DNA of 64,000 nucleotides from Evansella halocellulosilytica (GTDB lineage: Bacteria > Bacillota > Bacilli > Bacillales > Salisediminibacteriaceae): contig NZ_NIST01000001.1 in NCBI RefSeq assembly GCF_002335745.1, positions 1 to 64,000 of the forward strand, read 5' to 3'. The notes beneath the pieces were generated by a model. That model was not told the DNA's origin and did not search any database. It worked only from the letters and a program-made list of their open reading frames with translations. Position numbers and translations under genes: made by a program. How positions within the stretch are numbered: the stretch's first letter is position 1; the number at the start of each line of letters is the position of its first letter. This document shows positions 9,301-15,728 of the stretch, in pieces.

Positions 9301-10044
9301 CTGATCTTGTTCGTAAAGCTCTTTGTCTCTATAAAAAAATGTCGCGCTGCCGCCTTCTATTTCAGGCTTTGGAATACCTGGAACAATATGAAAATCTTCT
9401 TCACCTTGAATAACGTGAGCCTTTGTTAAACGATCCTGCTCGTTAACGTGGATCACCCGATCGAGCTCTTGTCCATTCGGTTCACGATCTTCCCAGTCTC
9501 CTTTTCGGATAATAAAACCAATTTCTTGTGTCGTATCCGCCACCTCAATATAAGCTGATGCGCCCGTATCATGAAAGTCTATAAAATCAATGTTATCGTC
9601 TTGAACTCCTGTGTTCCATACCCAAACATCCCAGTCGTCATAGTCTCCATCTTCCCGCTCATACGTTAAACGAACCGTTCGGTTGTCGCTAGAAACTGGG
9701 CCGACATTATCGGTGTCAATTGATTGTGCATTCGCTTCCTTCGTTACAGAAGATCCAGATTGAGCATGCTCTTCTACCGCATCGTCGGAATTCGAATGAT
9801 TGTCGTCTTGGATTGATTCGGATTCATTTTCCTCCTCTTCGACTGCTTCGCTTAAGTCGGATTCATTCTCATCGACTTCAACAGCTTCGTCTGATCTCGG
9901 TTCAGTACCGCTTTCTTCGACTTCTTCAATCACTTCCGGCTCAGCGTTCACTTGCTGGATTGGAAAAAATGGAAGCAAGCTCATCAACATGACTACGATC
10001 ATGAACATGGAAGCATGCCTTTTCGTTCTTTTTTTCATCATCAT
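3400..10044 (-). CDS. Cell-wall-anchored bifunctional amylopullulanase (alpha-amylase + type I pullulanase)
   Basis: A 2214-residue extracellular starch/pullulan hydrolase. In order: signal peptide (1-~34, VNA cleavage); acidic linker; pullulanase-associated carbohydrate-binding (PUD/CBM41-like) domain near 118-220; first GH13 domain from ~425 with conserved regions DVVLNH (~553), FRVDTVKH (~648), GES (~677) and SHDEQ (~740); two more PUD modules (~930-1030, ~1040-1145); CBM48-like module near 1240-1300; second GH13 domain with the type I pullulanase signature YNWGYDP (~1457), DVVYNH (~1502), FRFDMMGDHD (~1569), GEGW (~1597) and AHDNLTLHD (~1687); C-terminal linker; LPETA sorting signal (~2180), membrane segment and positive tail. 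Nucleophile, acid/base and third acidic residue are visible in both GH13 domains. The architecture recalls the alkaline amylopullulanase of Bacillus sp. KSM-1378, with sortase anchoring added. AGGGGGAG lies 6 nt before ATG 10044. Two LacI-type operators lie upstream. Confidence 0.95.
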   Translation of the reverse strand: MMMKKRTKRHASMFMIVVMLMSLLPFFPIQQVNAEPEVIEEVEESGTEPRSDEAVEVDENESDLSEAVEEEENESESIQDDNHSNSDDAVEEHAQSGSSVTKEANAQSIDTDNVGPVSSDNRTVRLTYEREDGDYDDWDVWVWNTGVQDDNIDFIDFHDTGASAYIEVADTTQEIGFIIRKGDWEDREPNGQELDRVIHVNEQDRLTKAHVIQGEEDFHIVPGIPKPEIEGGSATFFYRDKELYEQDQMDDIDSVELEVASETFEMEYEEENERYRYEYEDFPEGSYEYVFHVTIDGETEVVTDPYYDESTIDNRIVDIKINGEVEPPAIDYNENAVLTINVASEIEAGIRRIYADLSELGGPEQLDIDPELNEVTISVAHDVTAGEKEIPLTVIDEYGNEHGGLANVEVNTRQFVGEGDFDWDEALIYFMLTDRFFDGDSSNNDPYGIGYDDYDEYDRGTYQGGDFKGITEKLDYLDELGINTIWISPIVENIRHDVRYNADDEHPSDLPYFGYHGYWALNFEELNPHFGTMEDFHEMIDEAAARDMKIMVDVVLNHTGYGLKEIDGDIPESERPAGYPTDEERAFFSDMLRQGEDVGSDEVTGELAGLPDFITENPEVREQIIEWQTNWIEKSRTEQGNTIDYFRVDTVKHVEDTTWMAFKNALTREMPEFKMIGESWGAGQNDDHGYLRTGMMDSLLDFEFKYAARDFVNGSLESVNSRLETRNHQLDNTATLGQFLGSHDEQGFLEMVDGDEGKLKTAASLQMTAKGQPVIYYGEELGLSGADNYPYYDNRYDMAWDEVEENEILEHYQKLLSFRNDNSHVLARGDRSYVAGSDDENYLLFDRRYDDETVYVGLNVAEEAQEITLSVDSEDVTVTDYYSGTTYEATEALEITLTIPGGSDGGTVLLSADDGEIIGADRGSEEEEIPENTLRVHYERADNDFNGYGLWVWEDVVTPSEEAGSWPDGATPFTSEQMTDYGAYVDIELIEDASQVGMLVNHTNGENLTGDIFVDLLSSEMNEIWLTENGDVFLYEPVELPENTIRIHYQKDDGHYEPWGIWTWGDVTEPSNDWPMGATPFSNDQTGKYGAYIDVELTEEAEGINFLFVERDQDGNQTGDMSFSDLENYDQIFVREGDETVYTNPYYIFEEGLRFGELLNEEKIELTFTSTVGFTEDELKDGLSVFNKNGSNVSVDQVIKHEDGRKVTIHGLFNLDDAPYEVVYMGRTVQIHKGWRLIDEEYGYEGDLGATVHEGGSATLKLWSPSADNVSIILYHRDDQYEVVADDIDMTLGERGVWEVTLDEGNTGISDLTGFYYHYEIERGGETVLALDPYATSMATWDSGNVDEVPIGKAAIVDPSAIGPKLDFAEIEGFEKREDAIIYEVHVRDFTSDPSIDDELEAQFGTFASFVEKLDYIEDLGVTHIQLLPVMSYFFADEYNRDQRLLDYSSTQNNYNWGYDPHSYFSLTGMYSENPDDAEKRIEEFKRLIDEIHSRNMGVILDVVYNHTARVEIFENLEPNYYHFMDADGTPRTSFGGGRLGTTHKMARRILVDSIMYWTEEFKVDGFRFDMMGDHDAESIQLAYDKVKEVNPNVVMIGEGWRTFVGDENGGDIMPADQDWMQYTESVGSFSDDFRNELKSGFGSEGEPRFITGGARDIQRIYDNVTANPHNFTATNPGDVVPYIAAHDNLTLHDVIAQSIQKDPDYHQEEIHKRIRLGNAMVLTAQGTAFLHAGQEFGRTKQFRAETEEAPYKSTYMTDEDGNPFEYPYFIHDSYDSTDAINMIDWEKATNEDAYPINNVTREYTTGLIELRRSTNAFRLGTMDEIDTNVSMIEAPEIGDTDLLIGYKAESTDDTGTYFVFVNADDQQRTLTVDDDLTNGEVIVDANEAGVTEVADPTGVEITTDSISLDPLTTVVVRTDTDEEIEDDDRQEESEVITKPTVEEGYATIDDRILDLLAVNGKLVIDLSDYVGKKSVTVTLTEAQIQVLRAKKASLVMDRGDASMVVPLSNLSDNGDAAFTMVRRDDIARSNEALSVIYAFTIEQNGEKVSEFTDVVTLSFTVDTSNVGHDEDVKLHYYDEESAEWDVVESSFADSIVTANVSHFSTYAVFELADEEDGGTEEELNGKDDSSTGSEPGGEGSTGDGDGGDSESGQGQSGESRSKDDGGAKREGEGEKLPETATNLYNLLLIGSLLLIAGVLTFWYNRQRKQIDKG

Positions 10045-10115
10045 ATCTACTCCCCCTATCCGTAAAATGTAGACACTTCATTTAAAATGCTGGCGAACCT
10101 CCTTCTAGTTTTTTA

Positions 10116-10129
10116 TGAAACCGTTTGCA
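10116..10129. promoter_or_regulatory. cre/LacI-type operator 1 upstream of amylopullulanase
   Basis: TGAAACCGTTTGCA matches the catabolite-responsive element consensus TGWAANCGNTNWCA with one mismatch. Extended by ACAAAA it is the inverted counterpart of the site at 10181 (TTTGTGCAAACGGTTTC versus TTGTGCAAACGCTTTCC). It lies about 70 bp before the start codon. Either CcpA or a maltose-type LacI repressor could bind. Confidence 0.6.
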
Positions 10130-10180
10130 CAAAAATGGCAAAATAAAAGGTTAAAATTCTAGTCATTTGTACATTAGTTG

Positions 10181-10194
10181 TGCAAACGCTTTCC
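10181..10194. promoter_or_regulatory. cre/LacI-type operator 2 upstream of amylopullulanase
   Basis: TGCAAACGCTTTCC, preceded by TTG, is a second copy of the motif in opposite orientation, centred 65 bp from the first. Paired inverted sites at this spacing suit repression by a LacI-family protein across the amylopullulanase promoter. Confidence 0.55.
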
Positions 10195-10251
10195 TCACCG
10201 ACATAATACATCGAATTTTCTGAACAATCAAGGGGGGATTTTTGATGATCG

Positions 10252-10342
10252 GTGAACCTCTCCAACTAAATCGAAGATTTTGATGGAGCATCCCTTATCT
10301 TAAATACAGCTCGACATCTCGCAGTGTAATTCCCTTCAGGAA
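10252..10342 (-). ncRNA. Probable TnpB guide RNA (omega/reRNA) scaffold at the tnpB-side end
   Basis: In IS200/IS605 elements the tnpB-proximal end is transcribed from within tnpB and its 3' end carries a guide copied from the flank. The noncoding stretch between the tnpB stop (10343) and the element end holds the terminal hairpin and would end in GAGGTTCAC; the guide would then be the flank, minus strand 10251 to about 10232. The 5' boundary probably lies inside tnpB. This is inference from family knowledge and position. Confidence 0.45.
10260..10288. repeat. Subterminal hairpin of the IS element, tnpB side
   Basis: CTCC (10260-10263) pairs with GGAG (10285-10288), and AAATC (10268-10272) with GATTT (10276-10280). 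The unpaired interruptions are typical of the imperfect palindromes recognised by TnpA. Its loop region closely resembles the hairpin at 12190-12219. Confidence 0.65.
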
Positions 10343-11686
10343 CTACTGCGCCAGATTAAGGCTAATTAATGAAGACAAGGTCGTATTTGTCCTTTTTGAC
10401 AACTCAGGAACGTTTGCCTGAAGAGCCAACCACTTCTTTTCAGAAATGGATTTTTGGATGCCTCGAATAAAATATCGAGCTCCAATGTTGTACGAAGCTG
10501 ATAAATCCGCATGATAGACTTTGCCTGTTGTAAACATGGCAAGGTCTTTTTTGTCGTTTCTTTCGACGAATCCAGAACCATCATATGCAAGGGCGCTCGT
10601 ATTACGAGCGTTTACTCTAGAGATGCGCATACCTAAATAGTGTGCCATTTCTTCTACTTTGTTTTGAATGCCTTTCTTTCTCCAATAACGCAGCTTGAAA
10701 CGAAGTTTCTTTGCTCCCCAAAACCCCTTTGGAACTTTCATTTTGTCAAGGTACTCAAAAACAATCACATCACAATGATGTTCATGTGCAAACTTCACAA
10801 TTTCGTGTGAAGTATTGTTTACAATATGCTTTTGTAATCCATTTATTCTACGCCAAAAATTCGGTGCAGGTATCCGACCTGAAATACGTTGAGCTTTGCG
10901 TAATTTGTTCGTCATCGTGTACAATTGGTCTTTTTCTTTGGGTTGATTCATAAACTTTCTAGCCAAGACAGTTCCATTTGCATCGATGATCGAACAAACC
11001 GCAGAGTTATTCACTCCAAGGTCGACAGCACATGCTTTTTGGTCTTTCATTTTAGTTTTTGATAATGTCACTTTTGATTGATAACTAAAATGAAGGAAAT
11101 ACTTTTTTCCAACCTTAACTAGCTTGGGGTTATTTTCTTTCCAATCCCAAACACCGCGTTTATATAAATCTTGTTTTTTGAATTCGATATCCATCCAAAC
11201 CCAATCGTTTTTATGAAAAACCTTGATTTGAGCTGTTGTATCTGATGTTCTCTCGAACATGTTGCCACGGTAAAACACAGGAAACTCCTTATGCTCGAGT
11301 TGCAAACGTGGTGGTTTTTTCTTAAATTTCTTTCCTTCGGAAAGGACGATTGCTTTTTCTTCTTCCCAATTACGGTAATGAGAACGATAACTTTTGACCT
11401 TGCCAAAAGCTGTTGCAATTGCACCTCTACGCAAATACGAAGGAAATTTATAAAAAAGAGAGTCAAACTCTCGGTATTTCGGAAGAGGGTTTGATTTCGT
11501 TGTATGAATGAGCTTTTCTACCAACGGAACGATCGATTTCGTCGTCATATCATCAAGATGATCAAACTCTTTTTCGATGATATCAATAATGAAAGATAAA
11601 GCATGATTATAAACTTCTAACGTAGCATCGAAGATGCGAGAATGATTCGTAATCTTGTGAGATAACGTTTTAGCTATTTTCATCAT
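10343..11686 (-). CDS. tnpB: TnpB, RuvC-type RNA-guided nuclease of the IS element (zinc-ribbon-less variant)
   Basis: About 447 residues. RuvC motifs are visible: AVDLGVNN (first Asp), VFEYLDK (Glu) and HADLSASYNIGARYF (last Asp), so the catalytic triad appears intact. The two CxxC pairs usually found between the second and third RuvC motifs are missing: the segment reads NTSALAYDGSG...AMFTTGKVYHAD without a cysteine. To my knowledge this layout recurs in a Bacillus TnpB subgroup. Start: GGAAGGAGGG precedes ATG 11686 and ATG 11683; the TTG at 11689 is too close. Known TnpB proteins cut at the donor site under reRNA guidance and so favour element retention. Confidence 0.88.
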   Translation of the reverse strand: MMKIAKTLSHKITNHSRIFDATLEVYNHALSFIIDIIEKEFDHLDDMTTKSIVPLVEKLIHTTKSNPLPKYREFDSLFYKFPSYLRRGAIATAFGKVKSYRSHYRNWEEEKAIVLSEGKKFKKKPPRLQLEHKEFPVFYRGNMFERTSDTTAQIKVFHKNDWVWMDIEFKKQDLYKRGVWDWKENNPKLVKVGKKYFLHFSYQSKVTLSKTKMKDQKACAVDLGVNNSAVCSIIDANGTVLARKFMNQPKEKDQLYTMTNKLRKAQRISGRIPAPNFWRRINGLQKHIVNNTSHEIVKFAHEHHCDVIVFEYLDKMKVPKGFWGAKKLRFKLRYWRKKGIQNKVEEMAHYLGMRISRVNARNTSALAYDGSGFVERNDKKDLAMFTTGKVYHADLSASYNIGARYFIRGIQKSISEKKWLALQANVPELSKRTNTTLSSLISLNLAQ

Positions 11687-11772
11687 CAAACCCTCCTTCC
11701 AAAACTTTCATTGATAGGATATATTTATCATATCAAAATAAAATTTAGTTGTAAATGGAAATGAGGATTCAA

Positions 11773-12174
11773 ATGACTGATTATAAAAAGAATAGACACA
11801 CATATTTTAAGTTGACTTATCATTTAGTTATCGTCACAAAATACAGACATAAATGCATCAATGATGATGTGATGAAAAGGTTGAAGGAAATATCAGAAGA
11901 TTTATTTTCGAAATGGAATTGCGAGATGATCGAGATGAACGGTGAAGAAGACCACATACATATCCTTTTCGACGCACCTCCTCAAATAAATCTAGCAAAC
12001 ACCATCAATAGCTTTAAAACCGTCACTTCTCGATATATTCGCAAAGAATTCCAAAATTACCTGAGTCAATACTATTGGAAACCGTATTTTTGGAGCAGAA
12101 GTTATATGGTATTAACGACTGGTGGAGCGACAATCGATGTAATAAAAAAATACATTGAAGAACAGGGAGAATAA
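11773..12174 (+). CDS. tnpA: IS200/IS605-family Y1 (HUH) transposase TnpA
   Basis: A 133-residue REP/IS200-type tyrosine transposase. The HUH motif is DHIHILF (about residues 59-65) and the catalytic tyrosine is in IKKYIEEQGE near the C-terminus. TnpA acts as a dimer on single-stranded DNA at the subterminal hairpins. Start: GAGG at 11763-11766 is 6 nt before ATG 11773, preferable to the upstream ATGs at 11755 and 11761. It is transcribed divergently from tnpB across an AT-rich 86-bp gap. Its length is close to full for the family and nothing looks broken, so the element may be active. Confidence 0.9.
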   Translation: MTDYKKNRHTYFKLTYHLVIVTKYRHKCINDDVMKRLKEISEDLFSKWNCEMIEMNGEEDHIHILFDAPPQINLANTINSFKTVTSRYIRKEFQNYLSQYYWKPYFWSRSYMVLTTGGATIDVIKKYIEEQGE

Positions 12175-12180
12175 GACCTT

Positions 12181-12230
12181 AGCGACTAACCCCCACTAAA
12201 TCAATAGATTTTGAAGGGGAATGCGTCGCT
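12181..12230 (+). terminator. IS end hairpin and tnpA terminator
   Basis: AGCGAC (12181-12186) pairs with GTCGCT (12225-12230), enclosing CCCC...AGGGG and the ACTAAATC/GATTTTGA core shared with the other end. It starts 6 bp past the tnpA stop and is followed by AATTTTTTT, so the same structure can be both TnpA recognition hairpin and intrinsic terminator. Confidence 0.65.
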
Positions 12231-12383
12231 AATTTTTTTGTTCAATAGAGTCTATAGCCCTATTTATTCTGTATATAAGAAAATACAGGGGCATTTGCAC
12301 TTACAGTTTCAGTAAGCATGGAAGTTGAAGAAGATTCATTTTAATGAGATAGTTAAACCAATAAAAATGAAGAAGGTGTAAAA

Positions 12384-12917
12384 ATGGAGTCTAAAAAAGT
12401 CATTGTCTCGTTATCTGGCAGTATACGAGAGCATTCATCCACTCAAAAGTCGTTGAAGAGTTTGAGAAAATATATGCCGAACGAGGTTGAATATATCCTA
12501 TATGACGGCCTCCAAAAACTTCCTTATTTTAATCCGGAACTAGACGGGGAGCCTCCTCCTGCAGAGGTACAATCTTTTCGGTCATTGTTAGATCAAGCTG
12601 ACGGTGTAATTATTTGTACACCAGAATATATAAAAGGTGTACCTGGTGTGCTCAAAAATGCATTAGAATGGTTAGTATCATCAGCAAATTTATACAGAAA
12701 GCCTGTAGCAGTCATTACTTCTTCAGGAGGAGGGAAACATGCTCATCAAGCATTGCAACTAAATTTAAGTATGCTCAATGCTCATATGGATGAGGAACGA
12801 ACATTGTTAATTTCTGGAGCAAATACTAAATTAAATGAGGAAGGGGAATTTGCCAACCTTGAAGTGGTAAAATCACTTCAGCATTTAATACGTAACTTAA
12901 CAGACCAGTTTCAGTAA
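12384..12917 (+). CDS. NADPH-dependent FMN reductase family protein
   Basis: A 177-residue flavodoxin-fold protein. The N-terminal SLSGSIREHSSTQKSL is the FMN phosphate-binding loop (GSxRxxS type), and ICTPEYIKGVPGVLKNALEWL (about residues 74-94) is the hallmark second FMN segment of the YhdA/azobenzene reductase group. Such proteins reduce FMN, quinones or azo dyes with NAD(P)H in the cytoplasm. The start ATG follows AAGAAGGTG. It stands alone between the IS element and a repeat, and its physiological partner is not evident. Confidence 0.85.
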   Translation: MESKKVIVSLSGSIREHSSTQKSLKSLRKYMPNEVEYILYDGLQKLPYFNPELDGEPPPAEVQSFRSLLDQADGVIICTPEYIKGVPGVLKNALEWLVSSANLYRKPVAVITSSGGGKHAHQALQLNLSMLNAHMDEERTLLISGANTKLNEEGEFANLEVVKSLQHLIRNLTDQFQ

Positions 12918-12939
12918 TTAACGCACAAACCAAAGACTA

Positions 12940-13008
12940 TTCGACATTTTTCGGGAAGTGCCTGGCACCTTGCTGCGTTCGACAAACTTCCGGAAGTGCC
13001 TGACACTT
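12940..13008. repeat. TTCGACA...AAGTGCCTGGCAC repeat, two half-units
   Basis: Two tandem half-units (TTCGACATTTTTCGGGAAG then TGCCTGGCAC; second half TTCGACAAACTTCCGGAAG then TGCCTGACAC), about 38 bp apart. The same two-unit structure occurs at 47736 and 51197 and single or divergent halves at 50165 and 55742. It is intergenic and noncoding. Confidence 0.8.
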
Positions 13009-13010
13009 AA

Positions 13011-13051
13011 ATTGAAAACCGTAGTGAATACTTTCCACTACGGTTTTCAAT
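13011..13051 (-). terminator. Terminator of the GH38-like gene
   Basis: Perfect 16-nt arms (ATTGAAAACCGTAGTG at 13011-13026 and its complement at 13036-13051) lie just past the stop of the minus-strand gene at 13067. On the minus strand the stem is followed by TTAAGTGTCAGG, a weak T run, so efficiency is uncertain. Confidence 0.65.
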
Positions 13052-13066
13052 AATACCCTTACACTA

Positions 13067-15166
13067 TTATTCAAAGCGTAAACAAAATCGAAATCTCGCA
13101 TCATCTTCATACCACATCGGAAAATTTGTTCCCCAAATATTATTGTGCAAATTCACATGCATTCCTCTGTCTAATGGAGTGAATAAATTATCGAACCGTA
13201 GTAACTTACGCTCTCCAGGGCATACAAGTGCTGCATCGAATATATCAATTTCTAATGTTCCGTCTGTTCCTTGGTATAATACACCTTTATCAACACCATG
13301 TATGTTACGGTTCCCATTTTTGACAACATATAATGGTGATACATAGGAACCTAGTTTATGGAACTTCCATTGATTTGAGTTATCAACAATCGGTGTGAAG
13401 GAAAACCAACTTGCTTCTGGTAAGCGGGTTGCATCCTTATTTTCCCAATATAATGTTACTTGCAACTCGTTCCCAATTTTACTAAATGTGTATTCAATAA
13501 TGACTTTTTCTGGAGAACCATTAAATTTCACAGGTTCTTCTGGCATCATCATCCTCACTTGAACGACATCTTCTTCTTCACCTCTTTGCAATTGTAGCGA
13601 TTCAGCAACCGGCTCATATAGCTGATGCTTAGGTTTCGGATCTGCATATTCTAAACCAGGCTTTCCAAAGTCTGAATCTGACCAAGGATGTGTTTGTTTT
13701 AAGTTACTCATATACGATTGAAACCAATGATTATAGTTTTCCGGTCCAAATGTTTCATAAGTAAATAACCCAAGCACATGATGTTCATCAGCCCATTTCT
13801 TCCCATTTTCGTCAAATAAGGAAATAATCGAACCGTTAGAATCAAAAGCAACATTGAAATTGCCTAATCGATATTGTTTTTTGAAATGAAGGTCATCACC
13901 AGCTTGTAACTCATTCGGCACTGTTTTTTGTTCTGCTAATGCTTCTTCCAGTTCAGAATGCAACTCTCCATCTAATGCAGCCAATGCTTTCTTTAAGTAA
14001 TCCCTTTGTTCCTTCCACGAACTTTCAAATTTCTCATAACTAAAATTATTTTCTTTTTTTATAAATAGCTCCTTTGAATTTTCGTCTATTTCATTCATGG
14101 CGAAAGCACCAATATAACCATACTTTTCGGGTATCATATCACGTCCAAATATATTTTTCCGACGTGCTGTAACGAAATCAGATTTCGAATAATTTGTATA
14201 GTCTGGTAAATACTTTTTTAAATCCATTCCCCACGTATGCTCAGCTATTAACAGCAAGTGATCACTTAATTCCTCATACTGTTCTTTATCAGGGGTTAGT
14301 TTTCCATCACTAAGCCACTGAGAACGTATTCGAATACACTCCCGATAACAAGCAAGTTTATATGGGTCAGTTGCTGCACCGTGAATCCATGTATCACCAA
14401 TTTCTTCTGTAATTACTGGTAGCTTATCTTTAATCTTAAGCAATTTTTTCGCGAAAGCGTCCATTGTAGAAGCTTTAATATTCGCATTGGGATACTTTTT
14501 CTTTAACTCTTCGAATTGTTCATAAATCTCATCGGGAGAAGGTGGCCCACAGTTATCACCAGTATGTGCAAAGACTAATGCATCTTCTAAACCTTCAACT
14601 TGAACAACTTCACCGTAATTATTAGCGTAATTAACGATGACCTCCGATCCATCTTCTGCTCTCCAGCGAAATAGCTTCGGGAGCTTTGGAACTTTGGAGG
14701 CAGGGTTCACTCCAAGGTGTAAATATCGGATACCATATTTCGCCAAGTGTGGTACCATTGATATTGTATGTCCTGGAACATCAGTCATCTTAGCTGCGAT
14801 AGTTGTTTTGTTATATACTTTATCTAGCTTTTTTGAAATTGATAATCCATATTCTAATAGGTCTGGATTGAGCAATTCAGTATGAGTTGTAAACGGGAGG
14901 CCATGCCAAGCTATATGACCGTTGTTAATTGCATTAACCATTTTTTCACGATCCTTTAATGTGGCAACCTTTAAATAATGCTTTATAAGCCACGACCCCG
15001 TCGTCCATAAAAAACTTCCTTTTTCTCCAGTTGATTCTAACTTTTCTGCTAGTTCAATAGCCTTTGGAATATATAAATGAATATATTGATCGATAACGTT
15101 TTCAGCAAAATCTGTAAAACCTATATCTAAATGTGTTTTAAAAATGACATGAACATTACGAATCAT
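13067..15166 (-). CDS. GH38-like / DUF5054 family protein, putative alpha-mannosidase-type glycosidase
   Basis: A 699-residue cytoplasmic protein without signal peptide. The start VHVIFKTHLDIGFTD resembles the metal-binding HxD segment of GH38 N-termini, and MTDVPGHTISMVPHL (around residue 127) aligns by eye with the GH38 nucleophile region (IDPFGHS type). The C-terminal half is beta-rich, as in GH38-like enzymes. I recall such proteins being labelled DUF5054. AAAGGAG stands 11 nt before ATG 15166. It is set apart from the ABC operon by ~560 bp, so it may have its own promoter. An alpha-mannosidase or related glycosidase acting on an imported oligosaccharide is plausible; the substrate is unknown. 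Confidence 0.65.
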   Translation of the reverse strand: MIRNVHVIFKTHLDIGFTDFAENVIDQYIHLYIPKAIELAEKLESTGEKGSFLWTTGSWLIKHYLKVATLKDREKMVNAINNGHIAWHGLPFTTHTELLNPDLLEYGLSISKKLDKVYNKTTIAAKMTDVPGHTISMVPHLAKYGIRYLHLGVNPASKVPKLPKLFRWRAEDGSEVIVNYANNYGEVVQVEGLEDALVFAHTGDNCGPPSPDEIYEQFEELKKKYPNANIKASTMDAFAKKLLKIKDKLPVITEEIGDTWIHGAATDPYKLACYRECIRIRSQWLSDGKLTPDKEQYEELSDHLLLIAEHTWGMDLKKYLPDYTNYSKSDFVTARRKNIFGRDMIPEKYGYIGAFAMNEIDENSKELFIKKENNFSYEKFESSWKEQRDYLKKALAALDGELHSELEEALAEQKTVPNELQAGDDLHFKKQYRLGNFNVAFDSNGSIISLFDENGKKWADEHHVLGLFTYETFGPENYNHWFQSYMSNLKQTHPWSDSDFGKPGLEYADPKPKHQLYEPVAESLQLQRGEEEDVVQVRMMMPEEPVKFNGSPEKVIIEYTFSKIGNELQVTLYWENKDATRLPEASWFSFTPIVDNSNQWKFHKLGSYVSPLYVVKNGNRNIHGVDKGVLYQGTDGTLEIDIFDAALVCPGERKLLRFDNLFTPLDRGMHVNLHNNIWGTNFPMWYEDDARFRFCLRFE

Positions 15167-15255
15167 TGTATATATTACTCCTTTATTTCGTTATATTTAG
15201 TGCACAACTTTCCCCATTTTCAAAGAACTGCAAGCATTTCCCCATGTTTAAAACA

Positions 15256-15407
15256 CTACTCCGTCAGAGTTATCTCCATAAAATGAATCTTTCTAGCCCT
15301 TAGAAGGGTGGAAAATTCCATCGGATCCGGTATTACAATGTTCCCCCCCTTACATTCAAGAACCAAACTTCTCCTGAACTTAGGCACATCTCCAGAATTC
15401 TAACTGT
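15256..15407 (-). pseudogene. Possible C-terminal gene fragment in the 15.17-15.73 kb gap
   Basis: The 562-bp gap between the GH38-like gene and the LacI gene has one protein-like open stretch on the minus strand, about 50 codons ending TAG at 15256. It contains GEVWFLNVRGGNIVIPDPM and then LLRARKIHFMEITLTE, which read like genuine protein rather than random AT-rich DNA. I could not assign a family. The rest of the gap is AT-rich, presumably holding the promoter for the gene at 15166. Confidence 0.3.
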
Positions 15408-15728
15408 TCAATTATGCACAGTAATTAATTTTAACGTTGGGCTATGTATAGGCTTTTTAACCTTTCTTATTTATACTCTCTACTTCGCTTAGTGATTGCT
15501 TTTCAAATATAATTGAATAACCTCTCAACATTTAAAATTATGCAATATAATATGTATATCAGCCCTGTTATATAGAAAACAAGGCATCTTTTTTATTACG
15601 ATTTATGTTGTTTCCACCAGCATTAAAAATAAAATTACTAATAAATCCTATCATTTAAATTAGGCCCTTACTTAAATAACATTTTACATACTTATATTGC
15701 AGCTTAGATAAATGATTACAATTAAGAA

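Larger units (their letters stand above)
10252..12230. mobile_element. IS200/IS605-family insertion sequence with divergent tnpA and tnpB
   Basis: A Y1 HUH transposase gene and a tnpB gene point away from each other and are enclosed by short imperfect hairpins (10260-10288 and 12181-12230) that share ACTAAATC...GATTTTGA. There are no terminal inverted repeats, as expected for single-strand transposition. On the strand carrying tnpB the element appears to end in GGTTCAC at 10252. The other end, after the tnpA-side hairpin, is set only approximately and the target tetra/pentanucleotide could not be assigned. It sits between the amylopullulanase promoter region and the FMN reductase gene and disrupts no recognisable gene. 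Confidence 0.85.
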
